In this document: positions 62,449-64,000 of the stretch, in pieces
Layout: each line of letters begins with the position of its first letter
How positions within the stretch are numbered: the first letter of the stretch is position 1
Source of the DNA: Streptomyces californicus
GTDB taxonomy: Bacteria; Actinomycetota; Actinomycetes; Streptomycetales; Streptomycetaceae
Assembly: GCF_000717645.1 (NCBI RefSeq)
Contig: NZ_JNZZ01000005.1
Span: 124,001-188,000 of the forward strand
Length of the DNA stretch: 64,000 bases
Reading direction: 5' to 3'
Position numbers and translations under genes: made by a program
Notes under the pieces: generated by a model
What the model saw: only the letters and a program-made list of their open reading frames with translations
Databases searched by the model: none
What the model was told of the DNA's origin: nothing

Positions 62449-63033
62449 GTGCCGGACGACGTGGGGGGCAGGCCGTTTCCTGACGGCTGGGAGCCCGACG
62501 ACGACCGCGGGGGCGCGGACGAGGACTTCGCCTCCGTGGTGTTCGACGAGGACTTCATCCGGGCGGCCCCCGTCCACGAGCCCACCGCCGTGGAGCGCCT
62601 GCTCGCCGCCGCGGAGGCCCGAGCCGAGGCCGAGGCGGCCCGCGCCCGCCGGAGCCGTCGCGCCGACGACCCGTACGACCCCTACGACGGTCCCCGCGGC
62701 TACCACGACCCGCAGGACCTCGACTACGACCCGGACCACGGCTACGGGGACGACGCGTACGGCCCGGGGCCCTACGGCCGCCACGGCGGCTCCCTGCGCC
62801 CCTACCGCAACTCCGCCCGCTGGCACCGGCCCGTCGCCTGGCTGCTGGCCCTCGTGATGGGCGTCGGCATGGTCTCCCTCGCCTTCACCGCGGTCTACCG
62901 GGGCGCCTCGGACAACGGCCAGGACCAGGTGCCGCCCCCCGCCAGCAGTGGCGTGGACAAGCCCGGGGCCGCCCCGTCCGCCTCCGCCGACTACTCCCGC
63001 CCCACCGTCTCCGCCGAGCCCCGCGTGCCCTGA
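62449..63033 (+). CDS. single-pass membrane protein with VFDEDFIRAA motif
   Basis: 194 aa. The acidic N-terminus (PDGWEPDDDRGGADEDFASV) runs into VVFDEDFIRAAPVHEPTAVE and RLLAAAEARAEAEAARARRS, then an Asp/Tyr/Gly-rich linker (YDPYDGPRGYHDPQDLDYD). One TM helix, VAWLLALVMGVGMVSLAFTAVY, is at about residues 130-151, with a short Pro/Ser-rich outside tail. It shares the VFDExFxRAA-x4-(S/T)AxER motif with the next gene. Family unknown to me. The GTG start is placed by the -10 at exactly the leaderless distance. Confidence 0.82.
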   Translation: MPDDVGGRPFPDGWEPDDDRGGADEDFASVVFDEDFIRAAPVHEPTAVERLLAAAEARAEAEAARARRSRRADDPYDPYDGPRGYHDPQDLDYDPDHGYGDDAYGPGPYGRHGGSLRPYRNSARWHRPVAWLLALVMGVGMVSLAFTAVYRGASDNGQDQVPPPASSGVDKPGAAPSASADYSRPTVSAEPRVP

Positions 63034-63344
63034 TCCGCTTCCCCCGTGACGACGTGGCTCAGTGCGCCGCCGATCCGCCCCGGCATGCCCCGGACAGATC
63101 CCGCCCTCGGATCGCCCCCGTCGCCGCATCCGGCCCTCCTCTCCCTCCCGTCACCCGATCGCCGACGGCCACCCCCGGCACTCCCGCGGTTCCCGGTGCT
63201 CTCCGCGTTTACGTGAGCCGCAATCGACCTACCCTCAAGATGTGACCCCTCGCTCCCAGGGGGGCTTCTCGCTGCCGGACGCCGCTGGGCCGAAGCAGAC
63301 CGTTGCGCACCGAACCGAACGGTGTGGGGATCGGGAGAGAAGTC
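63034..63344. other. intergenic region upstream of the last gene
   Basis: 311 bp. TACCCT at 63230-63235 is a good -10 and gives a start near 63242, a leader of about 100 nt. The left part is C/T-rich with no ORF of note. Confidence 0.5.
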
Positions 63345-64000
63345 ATGACAGGCCGCTCAGAACCGCCGGACGGCCCGCCCGAGAACTCCGCGGGCGGCGA
63401 GGACGAATACCGCTCGCTCGTCTTCGACGAATCGTTCGTCCGGGCTGCCCGCATGCAGGAGTTCTCCGCCGAGGAACGGATGGGCCGGCACTCCCGGGCC
63501 GTCCGCACCCTGCCCGAGGAACAGGTCCTCGTCCGGGGCGGCGGCAGCGGCTCCCGGGCCGCCATAGCCCTGGTCGTCCTCATCGCCATCGCCTTCGCGG
63601 TGGCCGTGTACATCGGCTTCCGCACCCCCTACCCTCAGCCCGCCGTCCGCCGGGCGGAACCCCTGCGGACCACCGTCATCCCCCTGGCCCCACGGGGCGC
63701 TGTGCCGGGCGGATCACCCGAGCGGCTGTACCGGGCCACGCCGGTCTCCGGCTTCCGCTCGGGCGCGGCGGGCATCAACTTCCCCGCCGTGGAACGCACG
63801 CGGAACTTCTCCGACAGCCAGATCACCGCCGCCCTCGCCACCGTCAAGGACTACCTGGTGGAGTCCTCCCTGAACCCCGACGTGCTCACCGGCTCCGTAC
63901 GCCGACCGGTCGAGCACCTCCTCGACCCGGACCAGCGCCCCCAGTTCGAACGCAGCCTGAGCAGCCCGGAGGACGACGGGGCCCATGCCGCATCCGGCTG
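63345..64000 (+). CDS. membrane protein with VFDESFVRAA motif (3' end outside window)
   Basis: At least 218 aa are in the window, starting MTGRSEPPDGPPENSAGGED. YRSLVFDESFVRAARMQEFS-AEERM parallels VFDEDFIRAA of the preceding protein. One TM helix (AAIALVVLIAIAFAVAVYIG, about residues 72-91) is followed by an extracytoplasmic domain: SPERLYRATPVSGFRSGAAG, FSDSQITAALATVKDYLVES and VEHLLDPDQRPQFERSL. The latter is reminiscent of conserved Streptomyces membrane proteins near wall-polymer genes. ATG 63345 has GGGAGAGA upstream. Function unknown. Confidence 0.85.
   Translation, partial: MTGRSEPPDGPPENSAGGEDEYRSLVFDESFVRAARMQEFSAEERMGRHSRAVRTLPEEQVLVRGGGSGSRAAIALVVLIAIAFAVAVYIGFRTPYPQPAVRRAEPLRTTVIPLAPRGAVPGGSPERLYRATPVSGFRSGAAGINFPAVERTRNFSDSQITAALATVKDYLVESSLNPDVLTGSVRRPVEHLLDPDQRPQFERSLSSPEDDGAHAASG

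Noticed and set aside
63242..63344. Leaderless GTG at 63242 as the start of the last gene
   Set aside because: GTG 63242 is 6 nt after TACCCT but is not in frame with the coding sequence starting at 63345.

Overview
The window is a very GC-rich actinobacterial chromosome segment, almost certainly from Streptomyces or a close relative. Coding regions show strong third-position G/C bias and many GTG starts. The order tig-clpP1-clpP2-clpX / valS-folC-ndk-mreBCD-pbp2-rodA / rne-rplU-rpmA-obg / proB-proA matches the conserved Streptomyces chromosomal core. I see no rRNA, CRISPR array, IS element, transposase or integrase, so this is core chromosome rather than an island.

Region 1 (1-20 kb) is metabolic and transport: an ArsR-type regulator fragment, Fe superoxide dismutase with a candidate Nur (nickel) box, transketolase, a Dps protein with a histone-like Lys/Ala tail, a Tat-exported glycerophosphodiesterase, three paralogous AAT-family amino-acid permeases, BioY, an FAD oxidoreductase with an unusual 5' leader, RpiB, a Nei/Fpg glycosylase, a membrane SpoIIE-type phosphatase, a CPA2 antiporter, a small RelA/SpoT-like HD hydrolase and a membrane acyltransferase.

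Region 2 (20-32 kb) holds tRNA-Gly(TCC) and tRNA-Pro(TGG), then protein quality control (trigger factor, ClpP1, ClpP2, ClpX, with a candidate ClgR box), a Pro/Gln/Tyr-rich membrane-anchored secreted protein, ValRS, FolC, a DUF4233 protein and Ndk. Region 3 (32-40 kb) is the elongation/sporulation cell-wall cluster mreB-mreC-mreD-pbp2-rodA, followed by a CYTH-CHAD protein. Two tiny GTGA-linked ORFs bridge mreD and pbp2.

Region 4 (40-52 kb) contains a B12-type radical SAM protein and its DUF2344 partner, separated by an unrecognised repeat-rich membrane protein, then an RNase E/G of about 1431 aa with long repetitive basic extensions, rplU-rpmA and obg. Region 5 (52-64 kb) looks like a cell-surface polyol-phosphate polymer locus: a fused cytidylyltransferase-SDR enzyme (CDP-ribitol type), a membrane-anchored TagF/TagB-like transferase, a GT2 glycosyltransferase and a polysaccharide pyruvyl transferase. 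It is followed by proB, an unknown protein, proA and two small related membrane proteins that share a VFDE-x-F motif.

Recurring signals are perfect-stem hairpin terminators between transcription units and several genes whose start codon lies 6-7 nt after a -10 hexamer, implying leaderless mRNAs. The most interesting candidates for undescribed biology are the SD-sequestering hairpin plus operator upstream of the FAD oxidoreductase, the mreD-pbp2 mini-ORF relay, the repeat membrane protein inside the radical SAM/DUF2344 pair, the histone-like repeats on RNase E and Dps, and the surface polymer locus with its paired VFDE proteins.
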